This document shows positions 1 to 7,964 of a stretch of 64,000 bases of DNA, in pieces. Numbering within the stretch: the stretch's first letter is position 1; every line of letters begins with the position of its first letter. The stretch lies in the NCBI RefSeq assembly GCF_000215995.1, contig NC_015680.1, positions 1,116,001 through 1,180,000 on the forward strand. Reading direction: 5' to 3'. A model generated the notes under the pieces. The model was not told the origin of the DNA. It did no database searches and worked only from the letters and a program-made list of their open reading frames with translations. This DNA is from Pyrococcus yayanosii CH1. Lineage in GTDB: Archaea; Methanobacteriota_B; Thermococci; Thermococcales; Thermococcaceae. The position numbers were made by a program, and so were the translations under genes.

Positions 1-149
1 AGCTTATCTTTCTTATAAGCCTGCTGTAGTTCCCTGAAAGCCAGTAGTTAATCGACTCTATACTTGGTGGGACTGGTGTGTGGGTTGAGTAGAACTCAAA
101 AAAGTCCGATTTGCCCCCATACTCAGTTAAAAGGTTCAGAAACTCCTGC
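1..149 (-). pseudogene. Out-of-frame continuation of the M61-like gene
   Basis: On the minus strand the reading frame stays open from position 149 to the window edge, one frame away from the gene that stops at 150. It reads NVSRQEFLNLLTEYGGKSDF, then FFEFYSTHTPVP and further residues. Its start joins cleanly to the upstream protein (LRIRK) if one A is removed from a run of seven A (T at 159-165 on the plus strand). The GG-x-DFF-x-FY pattern is what M1/M61 peptidase-like proteins carry near their C-terminus. I infer that this is the displaced C-terminal part of the same protein. The end lies outside the window. Confidence 0.6.
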
Positions 150-1685
150 CTAGAAACATTTTTTTCTAATCCTGAGCTTGCTGACAAAATCCTTGAAGGC
201 TTGGCTGACAAAGAAGTTCTCAACGTATGGTAGTGAGAGGTAAGGTGTGTATTCGGGATTTCCTTTGTTAGCTTCAATGTCAATGAAGGCATAGAACATC
301 GCTGGAGGCATTTCATGGTTTAGGACAAAGAACTTCACGGTGTCCTCGAAGTCATCGAAGTAATTTTTCCGTTCGTAGTCGTAGACGTCAAGATCAAAAC
401 TGTATATAGCGTTCCTATCAACATTTGCACCAATTTCCTCCACGATATCCAAGAACTCATCGAGCGAAATTGTGGTGTATTGATATCTCGACAGAGCCTC
501 TGCATAGGCATCTGCAAGTGTTTTCCCGACCTTATTTAATTGTCTTTCAAGGTAAACAGCCATAACGTATTCATAAAGATATGTGCGAACCTGCTCAATG
601 TACTTATCCTCGGGCGACCAGCGCTTTAACCTATCCCTGCCCCCGCGCATGTAGAGAAGATAATATAGATAATGGTGACCGAGATAACGTCTTTCCTTTG
701 TATACTCATATGCAAGGGTGAAGGAATAGTACATAGGAAATCCCTCACCAAATCCAAGAGACCTTCTTGGATCTCTTGAGTAAGTTTGGATGCCCAGAAT
801 TGAAATCCATGTGTGAACTATGTGGTGTGCTATGTGATCCTGCCTTACATTTTGATCAAAGTGCCAGAATCCCATCCAGTTTGGCGTTATATGAGCCAGT
901 CCGGTTATTGTGAATCTTTCAGGACTGGGATATCTAAACAGATCCTCCAATCTCTGAGTATAGAAAATAACCTCATTTAGGCTTTCTCTTGCGTCTTCAT
1001 CCAAAAGGACATCGCGTGTTATCAACGGAACCTGCTCAAGAAGTTTGTTATGAATAATACGGTGAGGCTTTTCAAATAAGACATACGTGTATATTCTGCC
1101 ATTGGAGGTCATCGAGTACTTGTATGTTACCTTTCCGGCAACAACGTTCATTCTCAAGAACTCTCTAAGCTTCGCGGTAATCTTGTTGTTTGTTTCCGGC
1201 TTTATTGGAGTGTACAGTTCCCAGCCTTTGGGAAGCAAGAATGTTATCTCCGCCGTCTCGTCAAGTAGATCCGGATAATAAATCAAGACATGCTCAAGCC
1301 CTATCGCCGCAAATCCTTCTGCAACTCCTGGATTTTTGTGGTAATTTTTGATAATCTCATACAAGTCATAATGAACGATGTATCGTATCTTGCAAACATT
1401 TTTAATCTTTTCAACTACCCAATCCTGAGATATTCTGCATCCTTCATAGCTTTTTAGTTCTATAGCCGCCCCAGGAGGCAACCAGCGGACTCCTAAGTGG
1501 ACAGAATCTTGGTACAGGGGTATCTCGGCGTCTATTACCAACTCCCGGCTCCTGTTGTTCACTGTAATTGTATACTTTATTATTCCATTAGATAGCTCTT
1601 TTGCCTCAACGCGAGACACTCCAAATTGGGATAAGTTGGGACAAACAAATAGTAGCACAATTAAAATAGCAAAGCCCTTCTTCAT
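150..1685 (-). CDS. Secreted M61-type peptidase-like protein with degenerate zinc motif, frameshifted at C-terminus
   Basis: The 511-residue product starts with a signal peptide (about residues 1-28). It has a beta-rich N-terminal part, then a segment around residues 284-320 shaped like the catalytic core of M61/M1 gluzincins. Where HExxH is expected the protein reads HHIVH (287-291), followed by TW and, 23 residues on, GFGEGF with the third-ligand-type Glu (314) and YY. The catalytic Glu is thus replaced by His, so ordinary peptidase activity is doubtful. The stop at 150 directly follows a seven-A run, and the next frame continues with plausible sequence, so the true C-terminus is probably displaced. 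GAGGTG lies about 8 bases before the ATG. The start overlaps the end of an upstream remnant frame by ATGA. Confidence 0.65.
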   Translation of the reverse strand: MKKGFAILIVLLFVCPNLSQFGVSRVEAKELSNGIIKYTITVNNRSRELVIDAEIPLYQDSVHLGVRWLPPGAAIELKSYEGCRISQDWVVEKIKNVCKIRYIVHYDLYEIIKNYHKNPGVAEGFAAIGLEHVLIYYPDLLDETAEITFLLPKGWELYTPIKPETNNKITAKLREFLRMNVVAGKVTYKYSMTSNGRIYTYVLFEKPHRIIHNKLLEQVPLITRDVLLDEDARESLNEVIFYTQRLEDLFRYPSPERFTITGLAHITPNWMGFWHFDQNVRQDHIAHHIVHTWISILGIQTYSRDPRRSLGFGEGFPMYYSFTLAYEYTKERRYLGHHYLYYLLYMRGGRDRLKRWSPEDKYIEQVRTYLYEYVMAVYLERQLNKVGKTLADAYAEALSRYQYTTISLDEFLDIVEEIGANVDRNAIYSFDLDVYDYERKNYFDDFEDTVKFFVLNHEMPPAMFYAFIDIEANKGNPEYTPYLSLPYVENFFVSQAFKDFVSKLRIRKKCF

Positions 1686-1960
1686 AGATTACCCACCTCT
1701 TTCCCATTTGTTAGTCTGAAACGGTATGCTCCTTCTTCATTATTCTCATCCCTCACCACCGATCTCGCTGAGCTCATAGGGTTTCGATCCAAAAGTATAA
1801 AACTTTTTCTCAGGTTCTCTAAAAGTCCCTCAAGTTCCGGGCAAAGATGCTTTGCCACGAGACCATAGCTCTTCTCCTAGCCGTAAGACAAATTGACTCC
1901 AATTTTCTCTCTAAATCCCTCAGGATTCCTCTCGCCCGGTTCTCCTTTATTTTTCGTTGT
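1682..1960 (-). pseudogene. Remnant reading frame with in-frame stop, upstream of the M61-like gene
   Basis: One minus-strand frame is open from 1960 to 1682 apart from a single TAG at 1877-1879. The residues look protein-like on both sides of it (for example FREKIGVNLSYG, stop, EKSYGLVAKHL, and later LLENLRKSFILLDRNP). It ends in TGA overlapping the ATG of the next gene (ATGA), a typical translationally coupled arrangement here. A 58-residue protein from GTG at 1858 is possible, but the sense-looking sequence upstream of the TAG favours a decayed gene. I do not recognise the family. Confidence 0.4.
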
Positions 1961-2016
1961 TTAGAATTTAGAGTGAATTGAGCATACCAAAAGTTTTTAA
2001 GCAGGAGGTGCCTAAA

Positions 2017-2334
2017 GTGGCCCTCTCAGACCATCTATTGCCTGGAGAAGATATAAGGTTCCAAAGCAAAAGCCTTGTGGAGTACGGTGGGAGCAGGTAC
2101 CAAGTCATTGTAACTAACAAGAGAATAATACTCTACGCTCAGAGGGGCTTGGTATTCAAAAGTGATGACGTGGTGACGTTTAAACTCGAGGATATTCAGG
2201 GAATCAAATATAAGGAGCAGGGAATAATTGGGAAAAAGGGAATCATTGAGATACATGCCAAGACTCTCGCCACGCTTTCTGGACCAGCTTCTGAGATGAA
2301 GGCCCTTTATCAACAACTTCTTGGATTCTTATAG
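2017..2334 (+). CDS. Small PH-like domain protein
   Basis: The roughly 105-residue protein has the pattern of prokaryotic PH-like (YokE/bPH) domains: LLPGEDI, a conserved TNKRIILY strand near residue 40, then IEIHAK and a C-terminal amphipathic helix (EMKALYQQLLGFL). I prefer the GTG at 2017 because GGAGGTG (2004-2010) lies 6 bases before it; an in-frame TTG at 1978 would add 13 residues. Such domains are often found on membrane-linked or regulatory proteins, but no function can be given. It is followed closely by a zinc-ribbon gene and may be cotranscribed with it. Confidence 0.65.
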   Translation: MALSDHLLPGEDIRFQSKSLVEYGGSRYQVIVTNKRIILYAQRGLVFKSDDVVTFKLEDIQGIKYKEQGIIGKKGIIEIHAKTLATLSGPASEMKALYQQLLGFL

Positions 2335-2355
2335 CATCTTGGGGGTGAAAGTGGG

Positions 2356-2550
2356 ATGGCTCTTGTATGTGCTATGTGCGGACGGAAAAAGAAACGTTTT
2401 GGTGGCCCGGCATTTTATCAGTGCAAGAACTGCGGTGCAGTATATTGTGCTGACTGCCTAAGGAAGTTTGGGCGGAAGGGAGGGTTCTTAGGCTTCGGAG
2501 CAAAACCCGCTTGTCCAAGATGCGGAAGCACCGAGTGGAGGAAAGTGTGA
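2356..2550 (+). CDS. Small zinc-ribbon protein
   Basis: This 64-residue protein has three Cys pairs: CAMCG near the N-terminus, CKNCG with CADC in the middle, and CPRCG near the end, suggesting two structural zinc sites in a basic protein (RKKKR, RKFGRKG). GGGGGTGA lies ahead of the ATG. Its role is unknown; small zinc ribbons of this kind in Thermococcales are usually nucleic-acid or protein adaptors. It sits 21 bases after the PH-like gene and before a poly-T tract, so the two probably form a short operon. Confidence 0.65.
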   Translation: MALVCAMCGRKKKRFGGPAFYQCKNCGAVYCADCLRKFGRKGGFLGFGAKPACPRCGSTEWRKV

Positions 2551-2565
2551 TAGTGCCCCTACACT

Positions 2566-2580
2566 CTTTTTTTCTTTTTT
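2566..2580 (+). terminator. Poly-T terminator after the zinc-ribbon gene
   Basis: Two T runs separated by one C (CTCTTTTTTTCTTTTTTC) follow the stop codon by about 17 bases with no strong hairpin. This is the usual archaeal oligo-T termination signal. Confidence 0.5.
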
Positions 2581-2635
2581 CTGTAACGAGACTGACAAGC
2601 CATTCAATGTTACCTAACAATGGCCTTAACTAAGT

Positions 2636-3427
2636 TCACATCAGAAGAATCACATACTGTCCCCAAACGAAGGCTATACTCGGCCAAGCCGGCACTTTGA
2701 TTAAGAAGTGAACCGCCACCATGTAGGCTATGAAAGAATAACTAGTCCACTTAGAGTTGTTGTCCGTTGGGACGACTGAGTTAAAGAAAGCACCTGCCCC
2801 CATAATTTTCAGGGCATTCTCAGGGGATACGACGAAATGCTCCAGAAGGTTGAGGTATACAAGCACAGGAAGTTCCAGGACAAGGGCAAGGAGAAATGCC
2901 ATGACCCTACGCCCAATGGGAGTTCCGACCATCGCTCGAATATGAGAGGTGTATAGGTCCCCTTCCCTGAGTCCATAGGGTGTGAAGTATGGAATTGTAA
3001 TGAACGCAAGAGATAGGGAAATGAAAGCTATGAACAATACTGGATTGAATTCGGGGTCTTTAAAGCCAATGTAATCGGCAACCACAAACTTCATCTCACC
3101 TTCATAGAACATGTCAAATATAAAGACCAAGAGGGAGAGCAGTATTGCATATCTACTGTCGATCAGGAAACCCTGAAAGCTCGTTCTGAATGCAAGTCGC
3201 TTGCTAATGGTCTTAATGGCCCATATCAAATACGGTCCAGTAAGCGCGACGAGAGAAGCGAGCTTCAGGGATACGCAGTGGAGAAAGGGGAACACAAAAG
3301 CCAGGGGAATCATTAGACCTGCAAAAACCGAGTCGAAGATAAGAAAAGTCGAGATCAAAATAGATAGCAGGGTGAGAAAAACTACAAGTATACTCTCTGA
3401 GAGGCGGGTTTTTATGAAGTGAACGGG
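2636..3427 (-). pseudogene. Polytopic membrane protein lacking a sound start
   Basis: About six hydrophobic segments are visible in a 240-residue stretch ending at 2636. The only in-frame start is TTG at 3358, which would fall inside the first membrane helix: the frame is open for another 23 codons upstream (to a TGA at 3428-3430) and encodes the beginning of that helix (SILVVFLTLLSILI), with no ATG or GTG. The frame begins exactly where the neighbouring pseudogene stops. I infer that the 5' end was lost in a deletion or rearrangement. The family is not recognised. If TTG is used after all, the product is 2636-3358. Confidence 0.5.
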
Positions 3428-3907
3428 TCAAAAGAAGAGTAATCTACCGTATTTCCCCTTGATATCTTTCAGGACGCCTTCTCCGGCACCGAGGAACATG
3501 CCCTCGCTGACTATTCCGCGGAAGTTAGCCGGCAGGGGTAGAGCTACTGCCACACGGTTGCCCTCCTTAACGGCAAGGTCGTTGGTGACAACCGTTATCG
3601 CCCTGTCGCCGATGTTCACGTTGGTAACATTGTGTTCAGGAAGAAGCGGACCTTAGCAACTGTCTCCTCGACCTTTTCGTGCTCGCTCTTATCCGCCAAG
3701 CTGATGAACTTGTGGTGTCAGCCTTCTCCGCCCAAAGCCTCGCTTCTCTTTCAAAGCTTTCATCTGCGGTGTCTCAGTTAACTCCTTCGGATCGAGGTGG
3801 CTGTACCTAATCTTCCCTATCTCTGGAATCATCTCCTTCGCCAGCTGAATCGCTCCCTTCTTGTTCCATGTCCCAATAGTGCCCGGTTTGACCACCATCA
3901 GACACAA
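3428..3907 (-). pseudogene. Broken archaeal EMAP-type tRNA-binding protein
   Basis: Fragments of one protein lie in successive frames. The first (from 3907) ends near MKALKEK. The next frame reads SEALGGEG, a TGA, then [18 protein letters not shown] and [10 protein letters not shown]. The third gives [21 protein letters not shown] and [16 protein letters not shown], the tRNA-binding OB fold (EMAPII/Trbp111-like). From memory of the family, roughly 40 residues are missing between the second and third pieces and the C-terminus is cut short. At least a frameshift, a premature TGA (probably from TGG), an internal deletion and a 3' truncation are present, so it is dead. Confidence 0.7.
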
Positions 3908-3978
3908 TAAAAGGGAAGACAGCTCTAATGTTAAAAATTAAAAATCTAGTCGATGATAGGGAATTCGGAGGCGATAGC

Positions 3979-4878
3979 ATGGATCTCGCCAAAGAGATCC
4001 TCAGGCTTAAGGAGGATAGGAATGCCATAATCCTAGCCCACAACTATCAGCTCCCCGAGATACAGGATATCGCCGACTTCGTGGGGGACAGCCTCGAGTT
4101 GGCGAGAAAGGCCGTGGATGTTGAGGCTGACGTGATAGTCTTCGCGGGCGTTGACTTTATGGCCGAAACAGCCAAAATACTCAACCCGGACAAAATCGTC
4201 CTTCTCCCGACGAAAAGAGCTACCTGTGCCATGGCCAACATGCTGAAGGTGAGGCATATCCTTGAGGCCAAAGCTAAGTATCCAGACGCCCCCGTCGTTC
4301 TATACGTGAATAGCACGGCCGAGGCGAAAGCCTACGCCGACGTAACGGTAACATCAGCCAACGCCGCCAAGATAGTAGCCAAGCTCGACTCGGACGTCGT
4401 GATTTTCGGCCCCGACAAGAACCTCGCCCACTACGTCGCTAAGGTCACGGGCAAGAAAGTAATTCCGATACCTCCTAACGGCCACTGCTACGTGCACAGG
4501 AAGTTCACCCTTGAGGACGTGGAGAGGACCAGGAAGCTGTACCCTCAGGCAAGGCTAATGGTCCACCCTGAATGCGACCCGGCGGTCCAAGATAGAGCAG
4601 ACATAATCGTCTCGACTGGCGGAATGGTCAGGAGGGCCTGCGAGCACAACAAGTGGGTCGTCTTTACCGAGCGGGAGATGGTCTACAGGCTAAGTAAGCT
4701 GTACCCAGGGAAAAAGTTCTACCCCGCGAGAGATGATGCAGTCTGCATGGGCATGAAGGCCATAACGCTTAGGCACATCTACGAGTCCCTCAGGGACATG
4801 AAGTACAAGGTGGAGGTGCCCGAGGAGATAGCGAAGAAAGCAAGGAAGGCCATCGAACGGATGCTGGAGATGAGCTAA
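3979..4878 (+). CDS. nadA: Quinolinate synthase A
   Basis: NadA condenses iminoaspartate with dihydroxyacetone phosphate to quinolinate, using a [4Fe-4S] cluster. The 299-residue length matches the family. Recognisable elements are [20 protein letters not shown] near the N-terminus, ATCAMAN with the first cluster Cys, NGHCYVH with the second, the HPEC segment, [10 protein letters not shown], and a C-terminal DDAVCMGMK with the last cluster Cys. The ATG at 3979 is preceded by GGAGG at 3967-3971; an earlier in-frame ATG at 3928 lacks a ribosome site. nadC follows after 53 bases, making a NAD biosynthesis operon; the aspartate-oxidising partner is not in the window. Confidence 0.95.
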   Translation: MDLAKEILRLKEDRNAIILAHNYQLPEIQDIADFVGDSLELARKAVDVEADVIVFAGVDFMAETAKILNPDKIVLLPTKRATCAMANMLKVRHILEAKAKYPDAPVVLYVNSTAEAKAYADVTVTSANAAKIVAKLDSDVVIFGPDKNLAHYVAKVTGKKVIPIPPNGHCYVHRKFTLEDVERTRKLYPQARLMVHPECDPAVQDRADIIVSTGGMVRRACEHNKWVVFTEREMVYRLSKLYPGKKFYPARDDAVCMGMKAITLRHIYESLRDMKYKVEVPEEIAKKARKAIERMLEMS

Positions 4879-4931
4879 AAGGAAAAATTTCGTGAGCACT
4901 TCATTCAAGCTCAACAAGGTGGGATAGTGCC

Positions 4932-5768
4932 ATGGTTCCCCTGGATTATCTCCTCCGCTTCATCAAGGAGGACGCCCCCTTCGGCGACGTTACGAGCGAG
5001 GCCATTATACCAGAAAACATGAGGGCAAAGGCGGTTGTAATAGCTAAGCAGGACGGCGTGATAGCGGGCGTCGAAGAGGCCAAAGCTTTGTTCGAGCACT
5101 TCGGCGTCAAGGTGAAGGTTAAGAAAAGGGACGGTGAGGAGGTGAAGAAGGGCGACGTAATCCTTGAGCTGGAAGGCAACGCCCGAGCAATCCTCCTCGT
5201 CGAGAGGACGGCCCTAAATGTGATGGGGAGGATGAGCGGGATAGCCACCCAGACGAGAAGGCTCGTCGAGAAGGTAAGAAAGGTCAACCCAAAGATAATG
5301 GTGGCGGGGACGAGGAAGAGCCTTCTTAGGCTAATAGACAAGAGGGCAATAATTATAGGGGGCGGAGAACCTCACCGCTTCTCCCTAAGCGATGCTATCC
5401 TAATTAAGGACAACCACTTAGCTTTAGTTCCGCTGGAGGAAGCGATAAAGAGGGCGAAGGCCTTCAGCGTTTACAAGGTCGTCGAAGTAGAGGTCGAGAA
5501 CCTGGAGGACGCCCTGAGGGCTGCAAGGGCGGGAGCGGATGTTATTATGCTCGACAACATGAGACCCGAGGAAGTTGCAGAAGTCATCGAGGCCCTGAGG
5601 AAGGAGGGCCTACGCGAGCGCGTTAAACTCGAGGTCAGCGGCGGGATAACGGAGGATAACATAACCGAGTACGCCCGCTTGGATGTGGACGTCATAAGCC
5701 TCGGTGCCTTAACTCACTCCGTGAAGAACTTCGACGTGAGCTTGGAGATTGTCGGGCGGTTGGTATGA
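4932..5768 (+). CDS. nadC: Quinolinate phosphoribosyltransferase
   Basis: NadC converts quinolinate and PRPP to nicotinate mononucleotide, CO2 and pyrophosphate. The 278-residue protein has the family signatures: the N-terminal EDAPFGDVTSEA, VERTALNVMGRMSGIATQT, AGTRKS, the GGGEPHRFSLSDAILIKDNH active-site stretch, VEVEVENLEDA, and the barrel end LEVSGGI and DVISLGALTHS. It lies 53 bases after nadA and is the second step of the same pathway. Confidence 0.96.
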   Translation: MVPLDYLLRFIKEDAPFGDVTSEAIIPENMRAKAVVIAKQDGVIAGVEEAKALFEHFGVKVKVKKRDGEEVKKGDVILELEGNARAILLVERTALNVMGRMSGIATQTRRLVEKVRKVNPKIMVAGTRKSLLRLIDKRAIIIGGGEPHRFSLSDAILIKDNHLALVPLEEAIKRAKAFSVYKVVEVEVENLEDALRAARAGADVIMLDNMRPEEVAEVIEALRKEGLRERVKLEVSGGITEDNITEYARLDVDVISLGALTHSVKNFDVSLEIVGRLV

Positions 5769-5845
5769 TTACGTAATACTCCATGTTGATCTTACGAAAG
5801 ATTTTTAAAGAAATCAAAGCATGATATGAGTTGGAGAGGTATAAG

Positions 5846-6031
5846 ATGAATACGAAAAGACGTAAGTTCTACGGTGTCTGGTGGATTGTACTTGCTATAA
5901 TAATGTATTCTTGCGGCCCATATACGTATGTGGGGCTGAATGGCGTTAAGATATCCTGCTATTGCAAGTGTGCAAGTAGAGAAGGAGGCCCGCCCGTACC
6001 AACAGCCATAATATTGAGAGACGCCACATGA
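5846..6031 (+). CDS. Small cysteine-rich membrane or secreted peptide
   Basis: This 61-residue peptide has a basic start (MNTKRRK), one hydrophobic segment (about residues 10-24) ending in MYSC, which loosely resembles a lipobox, and a short Cys-containing tail (CYCKC) ending in a GGPP turn and a hydrophobic stretch. The ATG is preceded by GGAGAGGT and by a TATA-like TTTTTAAA near 5800. It is the first gene of a run ending in an ABC ATPase (7954-8562). It could be a precursor handled by that exporter, or a small accessory membrane protein; no homologue comes to mind. Confidence 0.5.
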   Translation: MNTKRRKFYGVWWIVLAIIMYSCGPYTYVGLNGVKISCYCKCASREGGPPVPTAIILRDAT

Positions 6032-6052
6032 CAACGCTACGGGGGGTTTACC

Positions 6053-6313
6053 ATGAGAACCCTCCGCCTGCTATCATTTTTGTTTTCAACATTATGTCTC
6101 ACGCTCGTGCTTCACCCCACCTTACTTCTCATATTGGCAGTTTATTCAGCAACTCATGAAGTGAAGCTACCTGGGGAGGGCCTTCTGTTCACAGTATCGA
6201 GATTGGCCTCCTATTCTGTAAGTGTCAAGGGAACGGCGCTCTCATGGGCGCTTGTGGCTTTCGTTTCAGCCCTTATGTCATACAAGCTTGTTAGGAGGCT
6301 GAGAATAGAATGA
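6053..6313 (+). CDS. Small two-helix membrane protein of ABC cluster 1
   Basis: The 86 residues contain a signal-like first hydrophobic segment (5-30) and a second one (about 62-78), ending in a basic cytoplasmic tail (KLVRRLRIE). GGGGGG lies before the ATG. It overlaps the next gene by ATGA, so the two are translationally coupled. The function is unknown; it probably belongs to the membrane part of the export complex. Confidence 0.6.
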   Translation: MRTLRLLSFLFSTLCLTLVLHPTLLLILAVYSATHEVKLPGEGLLFTVSRLASYSVSVKGTALSWALVAFVSALMSYKLVRRLRIE

Positions 6314-7509
6314 AGAGAGCCCACCTAAGCCTAATAACCTTTCATATGAAGCTCCTTCTGCTGGACTTTCGATATCTCGTCTTAATACTCTCATTCATAT
6401 CAACGGCCATGTATCTTCAATGTAAAGGTTTACTGCTCCCACTGAACACTCCCGAGGACCGTGCTTTCACGTACCTATTCTTCTCCCCCGTTGTCATACT
6501 TCTTTCAATGAACTTCCGTCCCGAAAAGTTTGGAAAAATATTTGGGTTTATTCCAAAAACGATATTAATAGAACTCTTGAAGACGCTCATCAGCTTCGTC
6601 TCAATACTCCCGATATACATATCGCTACTACTCATGACGTCAAAGCCCGTCTCTATTGTCGCCCTAATTCTTCTGTCAAGTTTCCTCTTTTCCACGTTTA
6701 CCTACCCCTCTTTCAGACTTGTGGCATTTATTGTCGGTCTTTGTTTAGCCTTTTTGGACTCTTTAGCAATGCTGGCATCTTATCTTGGGATAGCTATCTT
6801 GGTGTTTATTGGGCCCAAAGTGTACGAAAGAATTATCGACGTGTACTTCCTTGCCAGTTTCTACACAACGACGTTGGGAAGGCTACCTCGCCTTCTTATC
6901 TTCCTTGCTGGCATTGCGATAGGCTCCTTAGTAGGCTACGTATCTAACTCTGGATGTTTAGTCGTTTATGGCCCGGTTTCTTTCTACCCAGCTTGTCCTC
7001 CCGACTTCTTTGTTTTGCCCAACTTTTCTTGGCTGTCAATCCTTATTACTGCACTTGGCACGGTACTCTTCCTCGTGAACACCCTCCTCTGGAAATTGTT
7101 GCTCATTCCCGACGCTTACCTTGACTCCTACTTTACCTACCTCCACAAGCTCGTTCCGGAAGGTTACCTGAGGAGATCCTCAAAAGAGCTCTTACTCTAT
7201 GGAGCCTCGCTCCTGACAATATTCTCGTTTTATGTTCCTAGCTTTCTAATGGATACCCTACCTCCCCAAGATATCGTTGAAGTGGCATTCCAGTTGGCAT
7301 TTTTCAGAACTATCCTTGTGGCCGTGCTTCCAAACATCGAGAAAGACGTATCCTTCACACTTTACTTAAGCCTCACATTCCTCCCATACTTCCTACCAAA
7401 GCCCCCTATGATTGAGAAAACTGCCGCTAAAGCCTTTGCCACATTGCTTATCCTGTCAATTCTACCATTAATATGTCATGTCAGAATGAGCGGAGGTAGG
7501 GGTACATGA
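6310..7509 (+). CDS. Polytopic membrane protein, candidate ABC-2-type permease
   Basis: This 399-residue protein has around ten predicted hydrophobic segments and few charged residues. It has no recognisable motif, but its position (coupled to a small membrane protein in front, overlapping another behind, and the ATPase at the end of the run) suggests it is the main channel subunit. Longer loops occur around residues 215-235 (Cys-containing) and 265-300. The start ATG lies in the ATGA overlap. Confidence 0.65.
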   Translation: MKRAHLSLITFHMKLLLLDFRYLVLILSFISTAMYLQCKGLLLPLNTPEDRAFTYLFFSPVVILLSMNFRPEKFGKIFGFIPKTILIELLKTLISFVSILPIYISLLLMTSKPVSIVALILLSSFLFSTFTYPSFRLVAFIVGLCLAFLDSLAMLASYLGIAILVFIGPKVYERIIDVYFLASFYTTTLGRLPRLLIFLAGIAIGSLVGYVSNSGCLVVYGPVSFYPACPPDFFVLPNFSWLSILITALGTVLFLVNTLLWKLLLIPDAYLDSYFTYLHKLVPEGYLRRSSKELLLYGASLLTIFSFYVPSFLMDTLPPQDIVEVAFQLAFFRTILVAVLPNIEKDVSFTLYLSLTFLPYFLPKPPMIEKTAAKAFATLLILSILPLICHVRMSGGRGT

Positions 7510-7964
7510 AAGCATGTCAAGCAAATTCAATCTTTGACTTTGTTAAAATTTTAACGCTTTACATTGGCTATGTCGTGGCAATCTTGGGGAGTGTTTTATT
7601 AGTTATAGCGGCGATTGCTGTCGGTTCTGGAGTTATTGGGATGACGTATGTAAGATGTTATGTGCAATTTGTTGCTTTTCGGGTTCTCTTCCCTATTATT
7701 GTATCAATGTACGTGCACGAACTGTTCCAATATTTGCCAATAAACGCACAAGTTGTAATATACCGAGAGAGAATGGCATTTGTATGGAGGCCAATGATTG
7801 AAGTGTCCCAAAACAGGCTATATGTTTCCACCTTGCTTGGAATACTTGGTCCCTTTCTGATAGGCCTATTCCTGCTGGTATCTAACAATGGCCTCGAAGC
7901 ATTACCATTCTTAGCTATTTCACTCTCACCGATTTTAGGGAAGGTGATGGAGGATGGGCCTTGA
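7506..7964 (+). CDS. Membrane protein of ABC cluster 1
   Basis: The 152-residue protein has about four hydrophobic segments, two in each half, with a polar loop between (about residues 78-105). It overlaps the preceding gene by 4 bases and the ATPase gene by 11 bases, a sign that the gene products are made together. I do not recognise the family; it may be an additional permease subunit. Confidence 0.6.
   Translation: MKACQANSIFDFVKILTLYIGYVVAILGSVLLVIAAIAVGSGVIGMTYVRCYVQFVAFRVLFPIIVSMYVHELFQYLPINAQVVIYRERMAFVWRPMIEVSQNRLYVSTLLGILGPFLIGLFLLVSNNGLEALPFLAISLSPILGKVMEDGP

Noticed and set aside
1880-1960. TAG read as pyrrolysine in the remnant frame
   Set aside because: Pyrrolysine is not known from Thermococcales and nothing else supports readthrough.
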